Part shown: piece by piece, positions 28,301 through 35,697 of the stretch | How the letters are laid out: each line of letters starts with the position of its first letter | Numbering within the stretch: the stretch's first letter is position 1 | The notes under the pieces: generated by a model | The model's database searches: none | The model's input: the letters and a program-made list of their open reading frames with translations, nothing else | What the model was told of the DNA's origin: nothing | Translations under genes and position numbers: made by a program | Source of the DNA: CAZMGT01 sp964565895 | Lineage (GTDB): Bacteria > Armatimonadota > Zipacnadia > UBA1398 > CAZMGT01 | NCBI GenBank assembly: GCA_964565895.1 | Contig: CAZMGT010000036.1 | Span: 1 to 38,573, forward strand | Length of the DNA stretch: 38,573 nt | Reading direction: 5' to 3'

Positions 28301-28627
28301 GCCATAAAGCCCAAGCGAGCGAATATACTCGCGCGCCTTGCCAATGTTTGTTGCGTCGGCATCGATCCCGTGGACGAGATAGCGCTCGTTAGCGCGCAGG
28401 GCCGCCGTCAGCCGGCCCGTGCCGCAGCCAATGTGCACCACAAGCCCGCCCTTAACGCCGGTTGCGCTTAGTATCTCGCGGGCCAGCGCTTGCGCCTGCT
28501 CCGGCGAAAGCGGCGTCGCCGTGCCCTGTTGCGGCGCGGCAGCAATCGCTCCGACAACCACACAGACAACCGCGGCGCACCCCAGCACCGCGGCAGCTAG
28601 TGTCATCCGCAACACGCGTATCGTCAT
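25373..28627 (-). CDS. Exported methyltransferase-like / PQQ-propeller fusion, paralogue 4
   Basis: The ATG start (1084 residues) follows AAGGAGG. A hydrophobic signal (LAAAVLGCAAVVCVVVGAIAAA) leads into a Pro/Gln-rich spacer, then VVHIGCGTG (64-72) and the same Rossmann order as its relatives, the linker PWPKNIDEWTHALHDATNN, and propeller blades. The shared Cys motif is PPHSCACY (Cys607, Cys609). It differs by a low-complexity insert ending PTVPPPKKK, and by a cluster C-P-C-R-E-C (Cys489, Cys491, Cys494) where paralogues 2 and 3 have HPxSGHNSPED. That cluster could bind metal or form disulfides. It is first of the four in transcription order, 192 bp after the transglutaminase-like gene and 53 bp before paralogue 3. 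Confidence 0.87.
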   Translation of the reverse strand: MTIRVLRMTLAAAVLGCAAVVCVVVGAIAAAPQQGTATPLSPEQAQALAREILSATGVKGGLVVHIGCGTGRLTAALRANERYLVHGIDADATNIGKAREYIRSLGLYGPVSVERWTLPALPYVDNLVNLVVAEDLGDIPMGEVMRVLAPGGVAYVKAGRGWKKTSKPWPKNIDEWTHALHDATNNAVANDTVVGPPHHIQWVGSPRWARSHDHLASVSVAVSSGGRIFYIVDEAPTVTVALPSRWFLVARDAFSGTLLWEREMGPWEWHLRGFRSGPSELQRRLVAAGERVFVTLGYGAPVTALDAATGKTLLTYRGTEGTDEIVYADGVLYLAVGDPQAQRQATARRSPTVPPPKKKVMAVDANSGRVLWERSDGDTVGLMPLTLAVGGGRVYFQNTKAIVCLGAKHGQLLWRARRPVSLNRPAWSAPTLVVYGDVVLSADRGQAEQTGGQASSGAVSWTVTSKGGDAPVGELIAFSAKTGRRLWSCPCRECYNAPVDVLVADGLVWTGNLVRARDPGITTARDPLTGEVKRQRPPDSQFFNVGMGHHRCYRNKATSRYLVLGRAGVEFVDVRTGRAVANHWVRGVCQYGVLPCNGLLYAPPHSCACYITAKLNGFNALAPAGSRATFNGEPWPAERLERGPAYGSATQPAASAQDWPTYRHDAARSGWTKSAVPAQVSLRWATKLGGRLTSVTVAEGRVFVAAVDRHTVYSLDANSGKVVWKFTAGGRVDSPPTIYNGLCLFGSADGWVYCLRATDGELVWRFRAAPQDLRIVAYDQVESVWPVHGSVLVEEGVVFCAAGRSSFLDGGMYLYRLEAATGKLLSVTPISGRDPKTGEEPQEIIKGTNMAAMNAALPDVLSSDGQFVYMRHVKFDKQGRLQPEGGVHLFGSTGFLDDSWWHRTYWVYGTMFSSGWGGWPQLGTRVPAGRILVLDESTIYGYGRNRYSRDGSHVGLGKTAYRLFATSKSAQAPPAARRRGVIREKPAIGYKWTKTIPLLVRAMVLAGDKLFIAGPPDFLAQGERGILALEGKLGASLWAVSPESGEKLSEVKLPAPPVFDSLVAANGRLYLCAADGSVLSFGGG

Positions 28628-28819
28628 CGCTTCACGCCTCCTTCGTCCCGGCGGTTACATTCCTCCCCCTAGGCAAAACCTCCTGCGTGCCTCCAAACTC
28701 CTAGCCTGCGCTGCCTGCCGATGCTCGGCTGTCGTCTTGCGTGCGGCAAGGCTCCCGCGGGCTGCGATTAACCGCCCCCCTCGTCGCCCGCTCCTGCTCC
28801 GTGCTCCGTTACCTTGCCG

Positions 28820-30763
28820 CTACTGCAAGACACGGCTAACGTCGAACTCCAGGTTAAACCACTTTGCCCGCGCCTGCACCGGCGGGTTGCGCTCCTCGCT
28901 AACCCACGTGCGCGTTATCCATTCCGGGTGGTTCGTCCAATACGCATATTCTCCAGGTACTTCCACTACGTCGCTTTCCATGGGAAACGGAAAACGCACA
29001 TGTAATCTTCTTTGGTTTCCGATATTCAGCAAATTAATGGTAACGTCGGAATAGTCGATCTCGTACGTCGCCTCCCCAATTCGCGGGCCTGGAGGAGCGA
29101 GCGGGGGAAGGAAGCGCGGTGTTCGCCCTGGTCTTCGCTCGCGCCGCGCAAAGCCGGTTTTCCCGAACTGTTCAAGGTCCGCCAGCGCGCTCTGTAAACC
29201 TTCGCTGTCTCCGGGATAGCGTACCGACCACGGATGTATCTCGCGCCAGAGGCATTTGTTCTCGGTATACCAATCGGAGTGTATCACCGCGCCAGCATCA
29301 ATAGGAAAGAGCCGTACCGCCGACTCCGGCGTCCGCGCAAATGCGGCATAGGCGTCGCCCCGCTCGCGCAGCGCGCTTCTTCCTCCCGAAGTACTCATTG
29401 CGCACCAAAATCCCTCGCCGCTTTTCGGCTGTACCCAAAACTGCGTCCCATAGGGCTTTATCGGCCGCGCCGGAATGTTTAACGCGCGCAGCAGAGCAGC
29501 GGCCAATCGCGAGTGTTCGATGCAAATTCCGCGCTTTTCGCGCAGCATTTCCGAGGGCGTGTATAGCCAATCCATAAAATTGTGGCCCCAACACCAGCCT
29601 TCTCCAGAAATCGTCTGCCACATGCCCGACGTTGTATCCACGAAGTTCCCGCGCGAGTAAATGACGTCGTATTCGACGTTACGCACGATCCACCAGTAAA
29701 CCGCGTAGGCAACTTTTGCCGTGTTTGTCCGGTCCTTTTCGGGAAGCGAATTGAGGATCTCTTGCGCCACTTCTCTGACAACGGGACTCTCGCAGTCCAC
29801 ATATTCGTGGTGTTTTAGGTAAACCTTAACCTCGGCGGGATAGCGCGAACGATCGATTACCGCATCCTCCGGCAGACGCTTGGCGGCGGTGTGCCTATAC
29901 TTCAGCAACGCGCCAAACTTCGCGCGCAGATTCACATCCTTGGGATCGTTGCCGCGGGCAAGCTCGAAGTCCACAACAGTGGTTTTCCCCGCGCGAACGT
30001 CAACATCTCCCACAGGCCTGTCGCGAAACCCCTGCTTTGTCGCAATAACGACATATCGCGGCGAGGCATCGGGCACGCCCGCGATGGTATATTGCCCTTG
30101 CCCGTCCGTGAGCGCCTGAAAGTCCGTCCCCCAAATGAACACGCGCGCGCCAGCCACGGGCTGGCCTTCGCAGGTCACCCTGCCGGCGATCGTCCCCATT
30201 GGCGCCGGGCCAAAGAACACGTCGTCGAACCAGGCCGTTCCCCTGCCCTCTAGGTACAGGTTTACCTCCGCCTTCGCCGCGGTCTTCGGCGCGCGCACGA
30301 AAAGCTCGTGGGGAAAGTCATAAAGCCAAGGGATCGTGCCCGCATGGCCGGGAAGGTCAACCCGCTGCACAGGGCGCCCCTGAGCGTCGCGGAAAAAGAG
30401 CTGCAGACAGGCCTTCCCCGGCGGGGCAATGTCTGCGCTGCGCACCCACGCCGCGAGAACATAAATTACCCCCGGCTGCACAGGGACAACCTGCTGCCAC
30501 ATGCCAAAACCGCGCCCAGCGCCCTCGACGCACGCGCAGCGCTCCCCGCTATGCGCCATTCCCTCCTCCCAAACATAGCGCACGCCCCTCGCCTGTGGGG
30601 GAAAACAGCGCCAGTGCGCGGGCCCCTCGTCGCCTTCCTCAAACCCCGGGTTTTGCAGCAAATTATCCCTCGCCTGCGCTAAAGCGGCGCAGCAGGCCAA
30701 AAGAAAAAGCACGCCGGCCGTCGGCCCTACCTGCGCCAGGCGCCGCCCGCGGAACACGTTCAT
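28820..30763 (-). CDS. Secreted multidomain transglutaminase-like protein
   Basis: I chose the ATG at 30763 (647 residues) because GGGAGG is eight bases upstream; an ATG two codons earlier is too close to it. The order is: signal peptide (1-31); a carbohydrate-binding-like sandwich (about 33-187, NLLQNPGFEEGD start, typical of CBM4/9-type modules); a carboxypeptidase-regulatory-like fold (about 188-268, GTIAGRVTCEGQPVAGARV); and a transglutaminase-like core (about 300-470). The core keeps the Cys (Cys414 in RGICIEHS), but the usual His-Ala-Trp strand reads TQFWVQ with Gln441 at the expected His place, and the usual Asp-Pro motif reads CAMSTS. Cross-linking or protease activity is thus uncertain; a binding role is possible. 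It sits 82 bp downstream of the URO-D gene. Confidence 0.82.
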   Translation of the reverse strand: MNVFRGRRLAQVGPTAGVLFLLACCAALAQARDNLLQNPGFEEGDEGPAHWRCFPPQARGVRYVWEEGMAHSGERCACVEGAGRGFGMWQQVVPVQPGVIYVLAAWVRSADIAPPGKACLQLFFRDAQGRPVQRVDLPGHAGTIPWLYDFPHELFVRAPKTAAKAEVNLYLEGRGTAWFDDVFFGPAPMGTIAGRVTCEGQPVAGARVFIWGTDFQALTDGQGQYTIAGVPDASPRYVVIATKQGFRDRPVGDVDVRAGKTTVVDFELARGNDPKDVNLRAKFGALLKYRHTAAKRLPEDAVIDRSRYPAEVKVYLKHHEYVDCESPVVREVAQEILNSLPEKDRTNTAKVAYAVYWWIVRNVEYDVIYSRGNFVDTTSGMWQTISGEGWCWGHNFMDWLYTPSEMLREKRGICIEHSRLAAALLRALNIPARPIKPYGTQFWVQPKSGEGFWCAMSTSGGRSALRERGDAYAAFARTPESAVRLFPIDAGAVIHSDWYTENKCLWREIHPWSVRYPGDSEGLQSALADLEQFGKTGFARRERRPGRTPRFLPPLAPPGPRIGEATYEIDYSDVTINLLNIGNQRRLHVRFPFPMESDVVEVPGEYAYWTNHPEWITRTWVSEERNPPVQARAKWFNLEFDVSRVLQ

Positions 30764-30845
30764 CGCCATCGCCTCCCGAGCCCCGTCGCTCCCCGACCTC
30801 CGCACCAGCGGCCAGGCGAAGAGGAGCGCACAGCCCCCCTCTGCC

Positions 30846-32090
30846 CTACCCTTCGTTAAACTCGCGCACGGCTTCGAACATGGCCACGATGTTTTCCGGC
30901 GGCACGTCGGGGAGAATGTTGTGCACCGCTGCGAACACAAACCCTCCCCCCGGGGCAAACGTCTCCAGCCGCTTTAGCACGTGCCTTTTGACCTCCACCG
31001 GCCGCGCGCGGTTCAGTACGCTCCGCGTGTCGCACCCCCCGCCCCAAAACGTAATGTCCCGGCCAAACTCGCGCTTAAGCCGCTCTGGCTCCATGTCCCG
31101 CGCCGAGGTCTGCACAGGGTTGATGATCTCAAACCCCGCCTCGATAAGGTCTGGCAAAAGGGCGTAGATTGAGCCGCAGGAGTGCAAGAACGTGTGCATC
31201 TTGCTGTGTTTTTTCACATAGGCGCAAAGCTCGCTGTGCCGCGGCTTAAACAGCCGGCGGTAGATCTCCGGCGACATAAACGGCCCGCTGTCCATCCCCA
31301 AGTCGTCCCCAAAGCGGATGATGTCCGCGATGTCGCCCACCGCTTGACACACCTTCTCCAGCGTCGCTAGGTGCTGCTCCATCAGCGCGTCGAGCAGTCG
31401 CTCCACCTCGGCCGGCTGCGTGACGAGATCCATGAGGAAGTTGTCGATCCTCCGCAAAAACGTTCCCCACTCAAACAGGTTGCACCCGCAAACGATCATC
31501 AGCGCGCGGTCGGACGACTGCCTCAGCGCCGCGGCGCGCTCGCGCAGGGTCTCCCAAAAGCCCTCCTCGCTGGCGTGGTCCCACGGGCTGTGCACCAGCG
31601 CCGCCCAGTGAACCTGCGCCATTGCCCGGGGGAGGTCGCGGAAATCCTTCGGGTAGCCGTCGAGGTAGGGAAAGCACGCTTGCTCGAAAAACATCCCTTG
31701 CGCCGGCAGGCGAGCGATAAGCGCCCCGTCCGCAGCATAGGCGCTCCACGAGCCGTCGCTCTCGCGCACCGGCGCAAACCACGCCGGATATTGCCCCGCG
31801 CTGCCGTCGGGAAGCACCGCGTCGCGCCAATCGCCCTCGTCAGCGTTAAACGTCCGGCCCACGTCCACAACATCCACGCCGAACAAGTCCAGGACCGCCT
31901 CGTCCGGCTGGGCAAGCTGCTGCACTACGTCGTACACACGCGTCGGGGGAAGGGAAAGCCCAAGGTAGCGCTTTAGCCGGTTATAGGCGATCGCCGAGAT
32001 GCCCGAGCTGGGCGTCGCCCCGAGGTCCACGGGCACGCGGTCCGGCTCGCGGTGGGAAACTGCCGCAAGCACCCTCTCGCGCGCGGTCAC
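30846..32090 (-). CDS. URO-D superfamily protein, MtaA/CmuA-like zinc methyltransferase type
   Basis: The GTG start (414 residues) follows GAGAGGGG. The opening TARERVLAAVSHREPDRVPVDLG and the C-terminal barrel are typical of the uroporphyrinogen-decarboxylase superfamily, but this is not a heme enzyme: the corrinoid methyltransferase branch uses a His-x-Cys...Cys zinc site, and here His303, Cys305 (LHSCGS) and Cys353 (GGGCDTRS) are in the right places. Such proteins are common beside sugar and methylated-compound loci in these phyla, where their substrates are unknown. No signal peptide is seen, so it should be cytoplasmic, unlike most neighbours. It starts 21 bp after the symporter gene and is probably translated from the same message. 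Confidence 0.85.
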   Translation of the reverse strand: MTARERVLAAVSHREPDRVPVDLGATPSSGISAIAYNRLKRYLGLSLPPTRVYDVVQQLAQPDEAVLDLFGVDVVDVGRTFNADEGDWRDAVLPDGSAGQYPAWFAPVRESDGSWSAYAADGALIARLPAQGMFFEQACFPYLDGYPKDFRDLPRAMAQVHWAALVHSPWDHASEEGFWETLRERAAALRQSSDRALMIVCGCNLFEWGTFLRRIDNFLMDLVTQPAEVERLLDALMEQHLATLEKVCQAVGDIADIIRFGDDLGMDSGPFMSPEIYRRLFKPRHSELCAYVKKHSKMHTFLHSCGSIYALLPDLIEAGFEIINPVQTSARDMEPERLKREFGRDITFWGGGCDTRSVLNRARPVEVKRHVLKRLETFAPGGGFVFAAVHNILPDVPPENIVAMFEAVREFNEG

Positions 32091-32111
32091 CGTTGCGCCC
32101 CTCTCACACCG

Positions 32112-33716
32112 CTAGCGGAATAGCACATATAGCGCGACCATTACCGCGGCCAACGCGCCGGCAACTACCCGGTAATCGCGGATGCCGCGCCAGCGAATGC
32201 CGCGCAGGGGCTCCAGCGGGTCGCTCCAGGTAAGGCCCTCCAGGTCGCGCTCTTCGGCGTCTGGCCGCCACAGCGAAACGCAAACGAGAATCGCAGCACA
32301 GGCAAGGGCGAGATAAAACGCAGCCATCATGAACGGCACGCGCCAGCCCGTCCAGTCGCTGAACCAGTCCAGGAGGAACACAACAAAGCCCATCGCCGAG
32401 CCGGCAACGAGCGTTGCAAACGCGCCCGCTGCCGAGGCTCTGCGCCACAATACCCCGCCAACGAAAACAACCGTAATCGGCGGCGCGATGTAGCAGATCA
32501 TTGCATTTATCCCCTGAAATACGGAGGGAAAACGAGAGACAAACGGCGACCAAGCGACGGCGAGAACCATTCCCACAAACGTTACGGCGCGCCCCACAAG
32601 AACGAGCTTCGCGTCTTCTATGTCGGGCCGCCAGCGTTTGTACAGATCGTAGGAAAACAGCGTAGCGATAGAGTTCAGCGCTCCGGAAACCGTGCTCATT
32701 AGCGCGGCAAGCAACGCCGCGGCGACGAGCCCCTTTAGCCCCACGGGAAGCAAGTTCGCAATGAGAAACGAATACGTGTCCGCAGAGTCGGCAAGCGTGT
32801 CAGGAACAATTCCCTGCTTTATCAACCCGTAGCAAATAAGACCAGGCAGGACGAAAATAAACACGGGCAAGATTTTAATGAATCCCGCAAACAACGGCCC
32901 GAGCCGTGCGTGCCGCTCGTCGCGCGCCCCCAGCACACGCTGGACGATCGTCTGGTCCGTGCACCAATACCAAATGCCGATTACGGGATAACCAAGAAAC
33001 ACCGAATACCAGGGCAGGCCGGAAGGGTCGTCTGCCGAGCGCAGGAGCGTCAGCTTAACCGGCTCCACCGCCGAGCTTAGCCCGTGCCAACCGCCGATTT
33101 TCACATAACCGATCGCCGTCAAACACACCGCGCCGGCAAGCAGAACAATCGTTTGTATCGACTCCGTCCACACCACAGCAAGCAAGCCACCAATAATCGT
33201 ATACAACCCCGTGAGCAACGCCACAGCAACTATACTGTGCATTATTTCGATACCGAACATTCCCCGCAGAACAACGGCGCCGGCGTAAAGCGAAAAACCA
33301 ATGTGGATGAAAATTGCGGAGACGATGGAAAGCAGCGCTAGCCAATCGCGACAGGCACGACTGTAGCGCCTCTCCAGAAAATCGGGCAGCGTTGCCACGC
33401 GCGAACGAATATAAAATGGGGCAAAGAAAAGCGACAAGATAATTAGCGTAAACGGCGCCATCCACTCGAAATTACCATAGGCTAACCCGTTCTTATACCC
33501 CTCCTCAGCAAGACTTACCAGGTGTACCGTGGAGATATTCGCGGAAAACAACGCCAAACCGATTATCGGCCAAGTCAGCGTCCCTCCCGCGAGAAAATAG
33601 CTCTTCCCCAATTCACCCCGCCGTTGGCGCAGCCCCGCCCAGCAGCCAAGCACCACGATTCCTACCAGGTATACTACGATAATTACTACATCAGTCGCCC
33701 CGATTCTTAGTCCCAT
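32112..33716 (-). CDS. Sodium:solute symporter, SSS/SGLT family
   Basis: The protein has 534 residues and about 13 hydrophobic segments, the usual size for SSS transporters that couple sodium entry to uptake of sugars or other solutes. Family landmarks include YFLAGGTLTWPIIGLALFSANIS near residues 39-62, VWTESIQTIVLLAG in the middle, YWCTDQTIVQRVLGARDERHAR, and the C-terminal SGALNSIATLFSYDLYKRW. The first two resemble the sugar (SGLT) branch more than proline or pantothenate carriers. Placed 97 bp downstream of the L-rhamnose mutarotase gene, it is a good candidate for uptake of a deoxy sugar, though the sequence alone cannot name the substrate. The ATG follows GGAG. Confidence 0.92.
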   Translation of the reverse strand: MGLRIGATDVVIIVVYLVGIVVLGCWAGLRQRRGELGKSYFLAGGTLTWPIIGLALFSANISTVHLVSLAEEGYKNGLAYGNFEWMAPFTLIILSLFFAPFYIRSRVATLPDFLERRYSRACRDWLALLSIVSAIFIHIGFSLYAGAVVLRGMFGIEIMHSIVAVALLTGLYTIIGGLLAVVWTESIQTIVLLAGAVCLTAIGYVKIGGWHGLSSAVEPVKLTLLRSADDPSGLPWYSVFLGYPVIGIWYWCTDQTIVQRVLGARDERHARLGPLFAGFIKILPVFIFVLPGLICYGLIKQGIVPDTLADSADTYSFLIANLLPVGLKGLVAAALLAALMSTVSGALNSIATLFSYDLYKRWRPDIEDAKLVLVGRAVTFVGMVLAVAWSPFVSRFPSVFQGINAMICYIAPPITVVFVGGVLWRRASAAGAFATLVAGSAMGFVVFLLDWFSDWTGWRVPFMMAAFYLALACAAILVCVSLWRPDAEERDLEGLTWSDPLEPLRGIRWRGIRDYRVVAGALAAVMVALYVLFR

Positions 33717-33772
33717 CTCTTAGCTCCGCGTTTTCTCCCTAAAAAACGAGCCTCCGTTCGGCGCATTGCCTA

Positions 33773-33787
33773 CGCCGGTTTCCGGCG
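33773..33787 (-). terminator. Small GC hairpin after the mutarotase gene
   Basis: A perfect 6-bp stem (33773-33778 / 33782-33787) with a 3-nt loop lies just downstream of the mutarotase stop. On the minus strand it is followed, about 27 bases later, by a run of six T. The gap is too long for a classic intrinsic terminator, so it may only attenuate read-through or stabilise the upstream message. Confidence 0.3.
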
Positions 33788-33813
33788 GTTACCGGCGCAC
33801 CTTGCGCATACTT

Positions 33814-34224
33814 TCAATCCATGTGAAACACTTCTTCCATCTCTGCCCACCATTCGCCTTGTTTGCGCGTAGGGATCGGCACCTGGCAGGGATCGGTGAG
33901 CTTCCACCACCTTTGTGTGGTCGGGTCCGCGGCCATTTTTGCCATGTCGGCCTTAAAATCTTCGCCAGTATATTCGAAGTAGGAAAATAGGTAATACTTC
34001 CCTTTCTCAAGCTCGACCAGGAAAATGGAGTAGTTGCGAATGTTACACTCGCGAATCATTTTGAGAACATCCGGCCAGACGTCTGCATGCAACCGCTTAT
34101 ACTCGGCAACTTTGTCCGACTTTAGGCCAATGACCATCCCATAGCGTTGAACGCGCTGCTGCCCGCCACCTACGCCAGCGGGCAAAAGCGCGACCAACAG
34201 CGCGCAGAGCACGACGCGTCTCAT
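33814..34224 (-). CDS. L-rhamnose mutarotase (RhaM family), exported form
   Basis: I chose the ATG at 34224 (136 residues): GGAGGAGGA lies six bases upstream and the frame extends only as low-complexity before it. The product starts with a signal peptide (VVLCALLVALLPAGVGGG). The mature part is the RhaM/YiiL ferredoxin-like dimer fold: RYGMVIGLK, the KRLHADVWPDV segment with the conserved His, IRNYSIFL, YYLFSYFEY and a WWxxTDPCQ end. These enzymes interconvert alpha and beta L-rhamnose, normally in the cytoplasm, at about 104 residues; the extra length here is the signal. A role outside the inner membrane would fit release of rhamnose by glycosidases before uptake by the adjacent symporter. 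Confidence 0.88.
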   Translation of the reverse strand: MRRVVLCALLVALLPAGVGGGQQRVQRYGMVIGLKSDKVAEYKRLHADVWPDVLKMIRECNIRNYSIFLVELEKGKYYLFSYFEYTGEDFKADMAKMAADPTTQRWWKLTDPCQVPIPTRKQGEWWAEMEEVFHMD

Positions 34225-34365
34225 CGCGGATCCTCCTCCCCAAACAGAGGCAGCGCCTGAACGTTCGCTTTGCACTGTTCGGCCGCCCGGCCGCGCAAAC
34301 CTTTGGCGCGCCCGCCGCCATGTGTGCGTCGGCGCTACTCAAGCCGCCTTTCGCCTGCCAAATGC

Positions 34366-34392
34366 AAAAAAGCGCGGGCAACGCGCCCGCGC
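34366..34392 (-). terminator. Intrinsic terminator downstream of the TPR gene
   Basis: The minus strand shows a perfect 8-bp GC-only stem (GCGCGGGC at 34385-34392 pairing with GCCCGCGC at 34372-34379; 5-nt loop) followed at once by six T (34371-34366). This is a textbook rho-independent terminator. It lies 116 bases past the TPR stop codon and 142 bases before the mutarotase start, so the long minus-strand run below it most likely has its own promoter. Confidence 0.82.
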
Positions 34393-34507
34393 CGAAAATG
34401 AGGCTTTCCGCCTCGCTCACACACTTTCTCCCCCCGACGTGCCGCGTTTTGCTTGGCCGCACGCCGGCTTGGCGCCGCTCGTACAGCTCGGTCCGCGCTT
34501 CCCTAGG

Positions 34508-35296
34508 CTACACCCCTTTTTGGTCCAGTAGCGTGAGCAACTCCGTCGCCTGCTGCGAGCCTAGCTCCTTCGCCTTGTTCAGCGCCTCACGCCCCTCTTT
34601 AAACCGCTGCAGGGCAACAAGCGTCGCGCCCTTCAGATACCAAGCGTCCGGGGCGTCGGGCTCAAGCTGCACAGCCTGCGCGAAGCACTGCAACGCCTCC
34701 TCGTGCCGCTTCTGCTCGAACAAAATGCCGCCCTTCGCGATTAGCGATGGAGAATATTTCGGGTCGATCTCGAGCGCTTTGTCATAGGCCTCAAGCGCCT
34801 TGTCCTTCTGGCCAGCCTCGCTGTAGGAGATGCCTTTGTTAAACCATGCCGTGGCATAGTTCGGGTCGAGCTCGATCGCCTTGTCGAAGCACGACATCGC
34901 TTCTTCGCCCTTGCCTATGTTGCGCAAAGCTACGCCCTTCGTATCCCACGCTTTGGCGAAGTCCGGCTTAAGCTCGATCGCCTTCTCCAAGCATTCCACG
35001 GCTTCTTCGTTTCGCCCTAAAATGGTCAGCGCTTGCCCCTTGTTTCCCCAAGCTTCGGCAAGATTTGGGTCCTGTTCGATGGCCTGGTCGAAATATTTCA
35101 GCGCTTCCTCGGCGCGTCCCGGCTGGTCAAGCAAGGCTACCCCGCTGTTGTTCAAGAGCACTGCCGAGTCTTTCTCGGAAAGCACTGTTTTCTGCCTTTG
35201 CGCCGTCCCACCTTTTGTCCCTCGAATTGCCTGCAGTCCGGCATATACGACGAACGCTACCACCACTGCACTTATCAGCGGGAGAACCTTACGCAC
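34508..35296 (-). CDS. Membrane-anchored TPR repeat protein
   Basis: The ATG (262 residues) follows AAAGGAGGG. A single hydrophobic segment (residues 4-24, VLPLISAVVVAFVVYAGL) anchors the protein, and the rest is about six tetratricopeptide repeats (from about residue 45 to 250) with the typical W/L/G/Y/A/P spacing, for example AWGNKGQALTILGR and AWFNKGISYSEAGQ. Such proteins serve as protein-protein scaffolds; the partner is unknown. It stands alone: a strong terminator lies downstream and a 400-bp gap upstream. Confidence 0.9.
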   Translation of the reverse strand: MRKVLPLISAVVVAFVVYAGLQAIRGTKGGTAQRQKTVLSEKDSAVLLNNSGVALLDQPGRAEEALKYFDQAIEQDPNLAEAWGNKGQALTILGRNEEAVECLEKAIELKPDFAKAWDTKGVALRNIGKGEEAMSCFDKAIELDPNYATAWFNKGISYSEAGQKDKALEAYDKALEIDPKYSPSLIAKGGILFEQKRHEEALQCFAQAVQLEPDAPDAWYLKGATLVALQRFKEGREALNKAKELGSQQATELLTLLDQKGV

Positions 35297-35697
35297 ATTA
35301 TCCCTCCTTTGTTCTCCGCGATAAACTCGGTTTCAAGCACTACAATACTACTCTACTTGCTCCGAAACACGCCAAATGCCAACCTACACACTTTCAACGC
35401 CCCTGTTGAACAGCTCTTGCCACTCACCTCCCCTTTCCCGCGCCAGGGGCAAGCGCTTTCTCGCTCAATGCGCTCCTCTGCCTATCCTCGCACGAACACA
35501 AAAAACGCAACCCACCACGCAAAACACCCAAAATGGGACACAAATGTGGCATGTGTTGGCCGTGCTTCTCAGCCTGGCCCTCTTTACGCCGCTTCTGCTC
35601 AGTTCTGTCAAAGAGCTACCCGCCGCGCCGCGATTTCGCTGCGCAGCCCCATTTACCCACGCTCGCTTTGCTTAACAACGTGCTGGCGCGCTTGTCC
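35297..35697. other. Intergenic gap without a visible gene
   Basis: This 400-bp gap lies between the DUF1080 stop and the TPR start. It contains A-rich stretches around 35500-35530 but no convincing coding frame, RNA gene or hairpin with a T-run. It probably carries the TPR promoter, which I could not place. Confidence 0.4.

Noticed and set aside
9261..28627. True PQQ-dependent dehydrogenases
   Set aside because: Only the generic propeller blade pattern is visible; no quinone- or calcium-binding signature or cytochrome domain was seen.
30846..32090. Uroporphyrinogen decarboxylase of heme synthesis
   Set aside because: The His-x-Cys and second Cys zinc site and the transport neighbourhood fit the methyltransferase-like branch better.
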